A DNA stretch of 64,000 nt from Setaria digitata (lineage: Eukaryota > Nematoda > Chromadorea > Rhabditida > Setariidae), in contig RCAB01000248.1 of assembly GCA_003640385.1 (NCBI GenBank), forward strand, positions 29,251 to 93,250, read 5' to 3'. Positions 39,601 to 51,768 of this stretch are shown here, in pieces; the stretch's first letter is position 1, and every line of letters starts with the position of its first letter. The position numbers were made by a program, and so were the translations under genes. Under the pieces are notes generated by a model, which made no database searches, had not been told where the DNA came from, and worked only from the letters and a program-made list of their open reading frames with translations.

Positions 39601-42600
39601 TAGAAATTACTTTGAAAAAATTACAGTATGCTATAAATAAAAGTAAAATCAGGAAAATTATTAACTGAATTTCTCAACAGTAGCGGAAAAAGGTAAAACA
39701 TGTTCTTACTATATAAATGAATAAATGGCCTTATTCTTCAGCAACGTATATTTTTGTCGCAAGAATAATTAATTAATTTTTTGCTTTTTAAAGAAAAAAG
39801 GTAAATTTTTGAAATAATCCTGAAAATTTGGAGAAAACTCTCTGATTTACGCAAAAAGAGACAAGTCATTGGGAAGAAATACTTTTGTGGCACAAATCAT
39901 TAGTTTGTTTTTTTTTTTTTTTTTCAAGTAATCTGTTTTAACATCCAGTTAAGCAAAATTATCTAATTAAGTGGTAACAAAACATATCAAATGAAGTGCT
40001 CCGGTAAATCGGAACTGAAAAAAAGATGCGGAAGTAACTTGAAACTTTCATGTGGCCAGTAATTAGTCAATTTAAACACCCAATTATTAAAGTGCTAGAA
40101 GTTCTCAATCTAAAAAACTTACTAGCATAGTGAAATCGAATAAATTCAGCAAGAACAGTTGGTCACAGCTGTAAAATAAGAGTTAAGTAAAGAAAGAACT
40201 GAAGTTATATCCAGAATAAATTAGGCTCTTGAGACATGAAATATCGAAAATCATTTTTAAAAAAATGAAACATATTAAGACTACATCTAAATGTCTAGGC
40301 TGAAAAACTCTTGTCGAAGACTGAACAGATGCTACGATAAAATGAAACCATTTCATTAATTAAAACTGATGACAAACTGATGAATAAAAGGAAAATAGTC
40401 GTAGGAGTGAAAGATTAGCTTGAAGGATTATATTTTAACAAAATTCAACATAATGAAATTTTTAGCTACATTTGAAGATGGAGCAAGATTGTTGCGAGCA
40501 ATTCTATGGATAATTGCTATCCAAAACTCTGGAAGTATGACTAAAAGGATTTTTAGTTTAGACGACATTTTTTTTTTTAAACATATTTTTTATCTTTTGT
40601 CAATGAAATTAAATTAAGAATAACTTAATGAAACGGTGGAAACAATATCTTCAAATTTTTTAAGATCTGATCAATAAACTTTTATGAAATCTTCCAAAGT
40701 TAGTTGCATTTTAGCCATAATTGGTTGCAAATTTTAACTAATTCAGCTGAAGAGTAAATAAATTAAAATTGACCGAATATTTCAAAATATTAACTATCAC
40801 AGTATCGTATTATAACTGACATAACAGACACTAAAATAAAGTCAATCCAGCGTCTCACTACTGTAGGCTACAGTGAGATTGATACAGTGCTCCATTAATG
40901 TAAATTGTTCTTAGAATATAACCGTTTTATAATAAATATAACCTTTTTATAACCGTTTTGCAAACTGAAGGCCACTTTGGCCCATGCTGGAATACCATTA
41001 CTCTTATTAATATTAATATCAGTATTACTCAGCCTAAAAAAATGATTTAGTATTATCTTACCGTATTTTCCTGCTGTTGATACAGTATAATGTTAGTGTA
41101 ATTTATCCTCACAGCAATCCATCATTTTGCTCAACAGTGTTAAGTTACTGCAATTTACTCAATCTGGTTTATCACACATTACTGTAATTTACCTTTACAA
41201 TACAGCTAATACAAATTAATACCGCTATAGCATTTTCTCACTGCGTGATTGATATAGTAGCATGGAACTGCAACTTACTTTTACAGTATGATCACAGTAG
41301 CACTAATCGTAATAACCGTATTTTTTCTGGCATTTGTGATAATATTAGAGAGGCTTGTATTCATTTTCAGTAAGCTAGAAGCTGGCGAATTTATATTTTT
41401 TCATTTAAAATTCAAATTAATCAGTCTAGAAGAAAAAGACTGACAAATAATATGTAAATGGTGGTGAATAGAAATATAAATATGAACATGAAATGAATAT
41501 CAATAAACAGATATGCAAATACAAACTGAACATTTTTATATTTTGCAAGCGACAGCACAATTCAAACTTAAATATATGATACATATAGAAAACCGACAAA
41601 TGGTTGGATGTATATATGTTGATGAGATACGTTTGAGAAGAATGTAATGAAAGTTATCAAATAATTGGTAGAAAGTCAAATGAAAAAATTTTGGAATAAC
41701 TTATGACTAATAAATGAACAAATTTTTGAAAATGAATTTAGACTTTTTGCTAAAAAGAAAAGTACGGCAATATCAAAACTCGATTAGCATGGCAGTGGAA
41801 GAGGAATGAAGTTTTATTAATACTTTTTTAAAATTTGAAGTTTTAAACTTTGAAACGAGTTTGCTGCAACAAAATTTCTTAGTTGATCAACATGCTAATC
41901 AAGGTAAATCAATCATAAGCAGCTTTATGTTATATTACCAGTGCTATCATTCATATTTTTGAAAATTTAAAAAAAAATTAAAAAAGACGAATTCTTACAA
42001 AAAAAAAAAAAAAGAATCTTAAAAAAGATGAATTCTGACAAAAAAAAAAAGAGAAGTTGAGACTTGAAATTTCTTTTTTTTTTTTGAGCAATTTCATTTA
42101 TCTAAAGATATTGAATGGTTATTTTGCTAAAAATTCCTCACCATTTCCTTGACAGAATAGAAAAACCTGAAATCTTTTGTTCACAAAGAAAAAACAGACC
42201 GTCAAACTTCCATTAATTTTCGTTTTTCCGCTTTTAACTTAAAACTTTTCGTATTCGATGGCAAAACAAATAAATGATTTTTAAGAATAAAAGAGAAAAA
42301 AACAACCCAATTAAAAGTTTTTCTGGGGATGAGAATAAATTTTAAATATTTCACTGCTATATTGATTTATTTTTATCGTGCTATTTCATTTACTTAAGAA
42401 ATGCAACTATTAATTTTATAAATGATAATTATGCAAATATATTTTTTATGCTTAAGTAAGTTATACAGAAAAACGAATCTTTTTGAAAATAATATTTAAA
42501 AAAAAAAATTAAGTGAAAATAATATTTAAAAAAAATTTAAATCCGTTTCTCTATTCTCTTCACTAGCTAAAATTTGCTCGACTGCTAATTACACAGGTAA

Positions 42601-43470
42601 CAAAGCAAAAGTTCAACTGTCGGTAAATTAATTGGAAGAATCAATCCATATGTATTAATAAATGTGTTACAAATGATACCTTCAATAAAATATATATCAT
42701 TAAAAAAAAAAAGAAAAAAAAAAAAGGAAAGAAGTGAAAAAATTTTATCCTTTCAAAAAACTAAATCGCATCATCTCAAGGTTTTTTTTTTCCCTTTAAA
42801 TTATCCGACCAGAGGGGATTGTTATCATAAAATTGGGAACTTTTACCAAAATGATGCGCACTTTGAATTAATGATAAATGTGCTGATAAAATACAGAAAA
42901 AAAAAAAGAAAGAAAGAAGTTAAAATTTTAACGAAAAGTACAAAAAAATGTATGAAATTATTGAGCGGAAATATTATTTTATGACATTTTAAGGTGTTCG
43001 TTTAAAATTAAAAGACTGAAATTTTTGAGAAAAAAAAATGAAAAAATGAGGAAAGCAATTGAAAAAAAAAAAAAAATTTTGTTTTGTTTTTAAGTAGAAA
43101 AATTTGAAATTTGCTTGTTTACAGATTTGAACAATTAATTAAGGTAGCAGCTATAGGGCAATATATTATAAAGAAGAAGGAAGAAGTGGAAGTTAGAAGA
43201 TGATTATAATCGTTATTTAAGCTTAAAATTAAATTACAAACGTTTTTAGAATCTAAAATTAAATATTTCGCTTCTGTTTTTATTTCCTTTCTCTTCTCTT
43301 CCTCTTCTTTTTTTTTTCTTTTTCTTTTTTTGAAAAAAATCAGAATGATTTAATTTTAGGTTTGCAATGCAAAAGCAAATATCGACGCCCATTTAATGAA
43401 AAGAAAAATTTATTCACTTTCAATAAGAATGTACCAATTGAAATGAAATAAAAAGGAGAGGAAGGCGAAA

Positions 43471-43508
<38 letters not shown>

Positions 43509-44365
43509 AAGGAAAAAAGTCAAGTTTAAAGTCAAATATTTAAATAAGAAGCAGACTGATTCGATGAACAGAGAGAGAGGAAAGGGAAAGAAAGAGAAGG
43601 AGAATAAGTAGGGAAAGAGAAAAAGAAGGAATATTTTGTTCATAAAGTTTGCTAAGCTAATAAAAGTAAACAAATATGAGAAGCACGAAAGCACTCAACA
43701 GCTGTTTCTACTTAGTTCAACCGAATATTTTGGGTAGATTTTTAGTTGAGAAATTAAATTAACATTAGATATGAAAATCGATTAAGAAAATAAATAATTA
43801 ATTTGGAAATTCACAAGACAAATAAAATAAGTCAGTTGAAATGGTGTAAAAAAAATGGACCATTAATATATAAATACCGAACAAATATACAATTATAATA
43901 CAGATTTAAATCTACGCTCAGTACAATATAGTTGTGAATTTACTTAGCAAAAAACTGAATACTAAAAAGAAAAAAAAAAAAATGAAGGAAAGAGAAGTAA
44001 AAACCAACAATACTCAATAAAATAGCATGTAAATAATTAAACAACGATTGTAATGCTGAACAAATAAACAATTACGATATAATCAGTTAAATCAGCATAC
44101 AGTACAATACAGTGCAATTATTTAGCAAATAAATTAATTAATATCATGCAAAAAAAAAAAAAAAAAAGAGAAGAAAAATCCAACAGTGCTGAACAAATAA
44201 ATGTATAAATAAGTAATCATGCTACAGCTGAATATGATAAATTAAATTTGATGGAAAAGCATTGTGAGTGAATTTTATTTAAAATGTACAAGGACAGGAA
44301 CATGTGAGTTGGGTGATGAAAAGATAAATTGGTTGAATTTCTATTGTGCACCCAAATATATTTAC

Positions 44366-44470
44366 CTGTAAATTGTAGTCAACATCTTCCTCAAAATTAA
44401 AAATTAATTGCGCAGTAATTATGAATTTCACATAACCTAAGAAATTTGCTGTAACATTCGAAACTTCTTC
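44366..44470 (-). CDS. orphan 35-codon exon-like segment, family unknown
   Basis: On the minus strand an acceptor (CAACATCAG, ending at 44471) is followed by 105 open bases and a consensus donor (TTACAG|GTAAAT, donor at 44365). Both ends are in phase 0. The peptide is high-complexity: EEVSNVTANFLGYVKFIITA, then a QLIFNFEEDVDYNLQ tail. Phase 0 at its end would fit formin exon 27308-27432, so it could be a distant 5' exon of that gene. It could equally belong to an unrecognised gene or be chance. No neighbouring exon could be linked to it. Confidence 0.3.
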
Positions 44471-44710
44471 CTGATGTTGAAGAAGTTGTCAGCCAAAAAA
44501 GGAAAAAGAAAAAAAAAAGAAAGGGAGAAATACAAAGTAAACAATTATAAAATAAACAAGTGAACAATTTAATAAGTAAACAGTTATAGTAAAACAATTT
44601 GAATTAATTTTTTACAATCACTCTTAATGGTGTGCATTTTACTGATGTAGTGAATTAAAATCAAGAATTTTAATTAAATACCACTAAGAAAGGGCAAATG
44701 CTATTTCTAA

Positions 44711-44805
44711 TTATATATTTCTAATTATATATATATATATTAATTATATATATATATATATAATTAACATTATTAAAATTATATTTTATATATATATATT
44801 TTTTA

Positions 44806-44843
<38 letters not shown>

Positions 44844-44876
44844 TAATAATATATTTATATATTTTTAATATATTTA

Positions 44877-44908
<32 letters not shown>

Positions 44909-45078
44909 GTTAATTCTGCATTATTCACGGATTATTACCATTAAATTATATTTTTTAAGTAGAAATAAATTATATTTTTTTTAATTAGAAACAAATTAAA
45001 TTATATTATATTTTTTAATTAGAAATATATATATATATATATTCTTTCTTAAATAATATATATATATATATTATTTAA
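44711..45078. repeat. AT-dinucleotide-rich tract
   Basis: Several (TA)n runs are separated by short TTAAT, TTTTA and TTAGAAA(C/T) segments. Related segments such as TATATTTTTTAATTAGAAA occur two or three times near 44940-45025. It is non-coding and could form cruciforms. Confidence 0.75.
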
Positions 45079-47292
45079 AAAAAAAAAAATGTTTTCTGAA
45101 GAAATTAAATGTGTACTGAACATTATTAATTTCGCATTTGAATTAAAAAACTTAAAGTTGAATTAAAGATGAAAATTAAAAACAATTATAACAAAACATC
45201 ACTAAGTGTAAAATATGTGCCGATCACATAAAGATTTCAGTTTACCGATCGGATCACGTAAAAGCACGTCATTTCTACCGTTCTTCAGACAGATTTGCAC
45301 AAACAGGAAAAATTACAAATGGTCTTATCGATTGATTTTCGTGATATCATATCACAATGCTGGTTCATGATATACTGATCACTGATATCAAAGGATGAAA
45401 GACGAAAGAATGAGATGGAATGCGGTAAAAGGGATGATAATGATGATAAAGAGGGATGGATGAGTGAGATAGCAGAGATATGTTAACAGGTGATAAGAAT
45501 AAATGCTTGATCAAGATAAAGAGCCATACACAGCATTGGTGGCAGAGGACAGGTGAGTAAGGTGAAGTTGATAAGGATAAAGAAATAAGTAAAGTAAAAG
45601 TTGATATGATAACGCCTGCATGACTTAGGCATGAATAATAAATTTTTCTGTTCGTTCAAACGGACAGAAAAATGAACAAAACATAAGAATATGATAACAA
45701 CTGATAAGATACATTCATGTTAGATTGTTGCGAAATTTACCAATTACCAAACCCCTTCATGCTTACATTTGGCACTTAAAGTAATGCAAATATTCGTTGG
45801 AAAGATGACAATTTTTAAAAATTGTGAAACTTTAAATGATTAACTAAAATTAAGAATATTTAAATAAAAGAACTAAGCCGATATGCCTTAAAATATGTGC
45901 TGCTAATCAATGTAGAAAGAATATTTTAGGCATTTATATTCTAAATATGAAGGATAAGAAAAGGATAATTTATTTATATAACATAAAAGATATTTCAAAC
46001 TAATTTCATGAGCCTATTTTTGGATATTTCTAATCAATTTTAGCTCATCTGGAAGAAAAAAAAAAAAAAAAAAGATCGAAAATTGGATCAAATTTATTGC
46101 ACTACAAATCACGGCATTCAAATTTTGCAATTTTTAATTTTAATTAAATTTTCTTTCTTCTTTTTTCTCGTCCTTTTTTTATTCAAAAAATGAAAAATTG
46201 TAGAGAATAATTTATTTGAAGGTCAAGAAATGAAAGCTTTTTTAGCTTTCTCTTTATTTTGTTGAAAGTATTCATTTCAATTTGAATTTTAAAATTTTAA
46301 AATAGCAACAGCAGCATTAACACCGCTGAATAATGGATGGAAAAAAAAGAAGCAAAAGCAAGTTGAAGCAAGAAAGCAAACAAAACCGTCTTATTAACTA
46401 GAAATTTCGCTTTTAGTTTTAAAAAAAAACAAATAAATAAATAAAAATTTCAAGTTTATTTCTGGTTTTCTAAATTATTTATTGTTTAGTTTAATTGGTA
46501 AACGTTGAATAGGATGATGGGAGATGATTTATTCTAAAATTATTTCAAATTTTTTTTTTGCTCATGAAAGTTACTCTCTGTCTTAGACCTTGACCTTTGA
46601 CAAAAAATTTCATTATTTGATTTTTTTTTTTTTTTTTTTTTTTTAACAAGTGAAGGTTATGAAATGTGCAAAGGCAACAATTTGACTTCATCTAACCATA
46701 AAAAAAATTAAGTGAAGTAAAAAATAGGAATAGAAAAAATCGCAATTCGAATTTAAAAACCTGATATCAAGTTATCATGGTGTCCTCTTGGTGACTTATG
46801 TAGTCAACATTGGATAAACCTATTGATTTTAATTGATTGAAATTTTGTCAATTGCGCATTACTTACTTACTAAATTGGAATCGATTGATCTAATTTCAAA
46901 TCGTCTGAATTTCGCGCAGCGATTGCAAATGCGAAATTTTAGTAGTTTGCAGAAAAAGATATGATACTTTGTGTCTTCCTACTCAGAATAATACAGTAAA
47001 TCATTTGGGATAATATTTAGTCTATAGCTAAAGGAATATTTAATAAATAAATAAGAATGTACATACAATTTAACAAATATTCGAGAATATCAAAGATTCA
47101 TGCAAAGAAATGATTTTCTTCCAAAAAAAAAAAAAACAAAGAAAAGTTGTTTACTCTAAATGGATTTAAATTTAATAAAATTTAAAATTTACTAACCATT
47201 TTAGGCTATATTGTTTACAGAAATTGAAAAGATGTGATTGCAAGTGATTCTAGCGGTAGGTTGCAATTTATGCTAGCATACATTAAGGTAGT

Positions 47293-47331
47293 GCACACAC
47301 AAACATACACCCCCACACACACACACACACC

Positions 47332-47387
<56 letters not shown>
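47293..47387. repeat. (CA)n microsatellite
   Basis: About 95 bases of CA dinucleotide, with CCCC interruptions at two places in the first half and about 25 pure CA units afterwards. Confidence 0.9.
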
Positions 47388-47389
<2 letters not shown>

Positions 47390-47454
47390 GTATATACTGA
47401 GGTTCTGAGTATGTATGGACGACATAAATAGTACAGCCCTGTGATGTATATTAC

Positions 47455-47955
47455 GTACAGACATATGCTGAGTTATGGTGAGGATGTATGTACAGACATA
47501 TGCTGAGTTATGAGTGAGGATGTGTGTACAGACATATGCTGAGTTATGAGTGAGGATGTGTGTACAGACATATGCTGAGTTATGGTGAGGATGTATGTAC
47601 AGACATATGCTGAGTTATGGTGAGGATGTGTGTACAGACATATGCTGAGTTATGGTGAGGATGTGTGTACAGACATATGCTGAGTTATGGTGAGGATGTG
47701 TGTACAGACATATGCTGAGTTATGGTGAGGATGTGTGTACAGACATATGCTGAGTTATGGTGAGGATGTGTGTACAGACATATGCTGAGTTATGGTGAGG
47801 ATGTGTGTACAGACATATGCTGAGTTATGGTGAGGATGTGTGTACAGACATATGCTGAGTTATGGTGAGGATGTGTGTACAGACATATGCTGAGTTATGG
47901 TGAGGATGTGTGTACAGACATATGCTGAGTTATGGTGAGGATGTGTGTACAGACA
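47455..47955. repeat. 35-bp minisatellite, about 14 tandem copies
   Basis: The unit starts GTACAGACATATGCTGAGTT and continues with ATGGTGAGGATGTGT. Copies are nearly identical. Two early copies have one extra base (ATGAGTGAGG), and the first and fourth end TGTAT instead of TGTGT. The period is not a multiple of three and the array has no long open frame, so it is not a protein repeat. Near-perfect identity suggests recent expansion or homogenisation. Confidence 0.95.
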
Positions 47956-48219
47956 CAGGCAGACAGGGCAGAGGTAGTGGAGGATAATGAGGTGAAGGGA
48001 AGTTGTGCAGGCTTGTCACGGGAAAGGAAGACCGAAGTGAAACATGATTGTTTCGTCTTTGTCATTATGGGGTTTTATTGTTATCGCTACTATTGTTTAT
48101 TGTTTGAGCATTGCAATAAGAATGTGGAAGGGAAGGAAGAAAATGATGAGTGTGAGTGGAGCAGCACTAGTGATGCTAATGCAGTAATCTCCAGCAGCAA
48201 AGAGACGAAAGCACAATGA
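47932..48219 (+). CDS. doubtful 95-codon open frame after the minisatellite
   Basis: The frame starts inside the last minisatellite unit (MVRMCVQTQ) and continues into a less AT-rich patch. A central hydrophobic stretch (CFVFVIMGFYCYRYYCLLF) could span a membrane, followed by an acidic/serine-rich end. I see no splice partner, family resemblance or convincing start. It may be chance in a compositionally unusual patch. Confidence 0.12.
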   Translation: MVRMCVQTQADRAEVVEDNEVKGSCAGLSRERKTEVKHDCFVFVIMGFYCYRYYCLLFEHCNKNVEGKEENDECEWSSTSDANAVISSSKETKAQ

Positions 48220-49767
48220 ATGAATGAACCAGGAAGATGAAGTGAAATGAAGCACACCTGTTTTCTCATTTCAATTTCCTGTTGTCTGTCTGTTCAGTGT
48301 TCAGGAGAAATGGACTGGAATGGAATGGACTGAACTGGAATGGATCAGACTGGATGGAACAGAACTGAAACGACGATTTATGATTGCCGAAGTGAGATGG
48401 GATGATGAATGGAAAGTTTTGAGAAGCTGTTAGCAGATGGATGATGGTTGCTAAAATTCCCTGATGTGTTCAGCCTTCAGAAGGCATCATTTGTAACTTT
48501 TCCAAATTTCCATCCAATCCAGTCCCTGCTCTCTCTTCAAATCATTCTAAATCTTCCTTCCTCCTCCTCTTCTTCCTCTCGATTTTCCAATCAATTAAAT
48601 CAATAAATTTTATCAAACAAATAAAATGTTGTAAAATCAAGTACGACTGTTAATTTCGTTGTTTAAGTGCGAATAAAATTTTTTAAGCTAATAGAAAGCT
48701 CATTGCAATCTACACCGCACTTTTATCATCATATTCATCATCTACAATGATTAAAATTATAACAATGATTTTATCTAATCGTTACAGTTATCAGAATAAT
48801 CATTCATTGATATCAGTCAGTCATTCACAGTTGTCATAGTCATCATGAATTATCACTTAGCACATTAAAATTATCATGCTTTCATCATCTGTACGATGTA
48901 GTACAGTGATAGGAAAAAAGTCATCATATATATTCATATCATGATTATTGCTAGAATCATTAGCATAACAAAAGCACAATAAGAAAGAAAGATGATTATT
49001 TGTTTGATAGCGATATAATGATAGGTTAAATGAAATCATGACGAAACAATAAATATTCTCCTTCATTTCCTCATCTAGGCTTCCACATTGTGTGCCTAAT
49101 TGGCCAAGATGATCTGCACAGTTAAGATATAAGCAATTCTTACAGTTCGCTAAAACACTGAGGAAAAACTTTTCCTTCAAACCGATCTTTGCCTTTTTTT
49201 TTTCTCATATTTTGTAATGAAGTGAATGAAGAAAAAACTTAATTAATTTAACTTAATTAATTTCTGTTAGAATTCTATTGAAATTTCGCGGAAATAAAAT
49301 TTATTTTAAACACTTGAAATATAAAACTCAATGATTCATGATTTGAAGAGCATTATTATTATATATATATTTTTTTAGATAAAAAAGCAAAAAATTAATT
49401 GCTTCAGCGCGCCATCTATTTTTGTATCAATTTTATTGTAATCAAAAAAAGAAAAAAGTAGGAAATACTTTGCCATTTAAATTGCACCAATATTTTAATT
49501 TCTAACTGGTTCAAACTTTTAACATTTTTTTTACTTGATAAATGGCTGCCCTGCATGTGATAAGATTAGGTTGACAAGGATATATTTGTATATTTTACCT
49601 GGGGGAAATATAGCGTAAGATAATTTGGTTATTAATGACGCTGAATGCCACGTACTTTTCACGTGGTACGATTCGTCGGGTCGGGAATGATTGCCTGTTA
49701 GATGATGAGAGAAAAGCTTAATGAGTGAATTAATTATAATCTAACTTTTTTCACTAAATTTTATGAT

Positions 49768-50019
49768 GCACGCATTTTGCGGTGATCAGTTGATATTATC
49801 AGTGAAATAACAGTAAAGTTATGTTGTCTTCAGATCTAAAAATTACGGTTGGATAATTAAGATGGGGTCAAATGAGCGAAACAAAAGTGATATAAAAAGC
49901 TTTTAAAGTTGAATTATCAGTCTGACTGTACTTTGGGTCGCATCATTCATACTGATTTAAACGAAACAATGATCCATCGATCAATTTATCATATCAGATA
50001 GTGTTATCACATCAGCATT
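49768..50019. repeat. dispersed repeat, copy 1
   Basis: Two blocks, at 49768-49795 (CATTTTGCGGTGATCAGTTG core) and 49951-50019 (starting ACTGATTTAAACGAAACAAT), match blocks at the right window edge in the same order and orientation. This copy has a longer spacer between the blocks than the other one. Confidence 0.7.
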
Positions 50020-51548
50020 GCAAGACGACAATAAAGGATAAGTTCAGAATATCGCTCGAGTAATTTTTTAAAATTATTTTCAGTCTTATTCCATCTCTCT
50101 CTTATCAATGAAATGTACTCAATTATAGGAATTGCAGTAAAGAAGATTCAGTACAATTAAGTAATTAATTTAGAATTCTTATAAGGCTTCCTATGTCAAC
50201 GTACATTTTTGTATAATGCTAGCTTAGCCATATCCTTCAGACACTGAAATGAAATCGAAAATTGTTTATTGAATTCGTAAACTTCTTCGTCCGACTTCAT
50301 TCATTTATCATTTTCGGAAAGCATTTTGTCGATTTATTTATTTAATTTTTTTGAATTATTCAATTGCTTCGCTCTTCCCACCTTTTGTGTACCCGAAATT
50401 GCTACAGAAGATAGTAATTAGTATCTATTAATAAATGACTACTGATAAATGCATGTCGCACTATTATTGATAAATGGTATTGATGAATGCATTTATCCGT
50501 AAATGATTTGCGAGTAATATTTGCTTCTTCCAATAAGATAAAATAACCGAAATGTAAATACATTTTCAGTTTGCCGGAGGTGCAGACAAACAAACCGGAT
50601 TACTCCATTATTAATCGAATAAATTCGGAAGTTAATATTATTTAGGTAGAAAATTGACAAAATAATTTAAAAAAAAAAAAAAAAGAAAACAAAACAAAAC
50701 AAAACCAGTATCCTTTAAAATAATGAATTCTCTATACTACTTTTCTAATTAATTTTAATTACGTACCGGATATTTAGAACCAAAGAAAACTGCTTCAAAA
50801 TGAGCAATAAAGAATTCATTATTTTAAGAAAAATTTTCGCTAAAAAGTTAGCTTTTTTGATCAGTTTTGGAGGTTGGATTTGAAAAGAAATGAATTTTCA
50901 AAGTGTAAATCCTTGACATACATCAAATATATTTAAGAAGCAAAAAAAAAAAAAAAAAACAACTGGATTAAAGGAAAATTAAGCAACATTTATTAAGTAT
51001 TGAAATTGGAAATTTAAGGAAAAATCGAAAATTTTGACCTCTTAAGTATAAAATACAAAATAGCAAAGTAAAAGAAGGCAAAAAAGAGCATAAACAAAAC
51101 ATATTTAAAGTTCTAAATCTTTTCTGAATACATAAATGTGAGCTGTAATTAATTAAAGAAAAGAGCGCTAATACTGATTAAGTTGAGTAAATTATTTCAT
51201 ACTTTTCAGGCTAATTAATAAAACTTTTGCCGCTTTTTTATTCTTCTTTTCTTTGCTTTTTTCTTTTCTTTTGATATGTGTATTTTTCTTACAGGTAATA
51301 CATAAACTGATAAAAAGAAATACGATACTAAAATAATTATCATAATATAGAATAATAATTATCGCATAGTGTAATATTTATATTCATCCAATAAATTATC
51401 ATCATTCTTCGTAATATCACTATCGACATACTATAATATACTATAATTTTACAAAATTTCTAAAATTTGAATTAAAAAGATGAGGGAAAAAAATGAGTTT
51501 CATCCTTGTTAACAATTACGATTGAAACTTTTTCTAGTGTTTTGATGT

Positions 51549-51554
51549 TTTATT
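51549..51554 (-). terminator. candidate poly(A) signal of the SLC26 transporter
   Basis: AATAAA on the minus strand lies about 215 bases after the stop codon at 51769. It is the first canonical hexamer I found downstream. Confidence 0.4.
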
Positions 51555-51768
51555 GGAAAATTCAATGTATGAAATGAAATAATTACTTTTTTTTTTTGTC
51601 CATGAGCATTTAAGATAAGACAAAAACCATCTTAATGCAAAAACTTCACAAAAAATATTTTTCGAATTATTTTGAAAAAAATTTGCTTTCCAGTTTTACT
51701 AAAATTTTTCTTGAAGTTGAATTACTTTCTTTTTAAACTAAGTTTTTTTCTTTCGCTAAACGTAAATT

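Larger units (their letters stand above)
28370..44365. other. gene-poor region upstream of FHOD
   Basis: About 16 kb without any exon I can support on either strand. The content is mainly A/T homopolymers and short low-complexity open frames. Specific items are listed separately: duplications around N at 30084 and 34312, an (ATT)n tract, CA-rich tracts at 35.5 and 36.6 kb, and a GC-richer patch at about 35396-35455. Two stretches (about 35650-36500 and 40780-41340) are built of loosely repeated words such as TAATAGTGATTAGTG and ACAGTAT, which look like decayed tandem repeats. Regulatory sequence for the formin may lie here. Confidence 0.5.
44471..51768. other. gene-poor region downstream of the SLC26 transporter
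   Basis: No exon chain could be built here. The region contains AT-dinucleotide tracts (44.7-45.1 kb), a CA microsatellite and a 35-bp minisatellite (47.3-48.0 kb). A less AT-rich patch at about 47.9-48.5 kb includes repeated TGGAATGGA words, and one copy of a dispersed repeat lies at 49.8-50.0 kb. A minus-strand open frame at 48857-49180 has some non-repetitive character but no family resemblance. Confidence 0.5.

Noticed and set aside
47234..47464. Open frames across the CA microsatellite on both strands
   Set aside because: They read as poly-Thr-His and poly-Cys-Val, purely from the dinucleotide repeat.
48857..49180. 107-codon minus-strand open frame with non-repetitive N-terminal half
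   Set aside because: Some stretches look coding-like, but no acceptor/donor pair or homologous motif supports an exon. Kept only as a mention in the gene-poor region.
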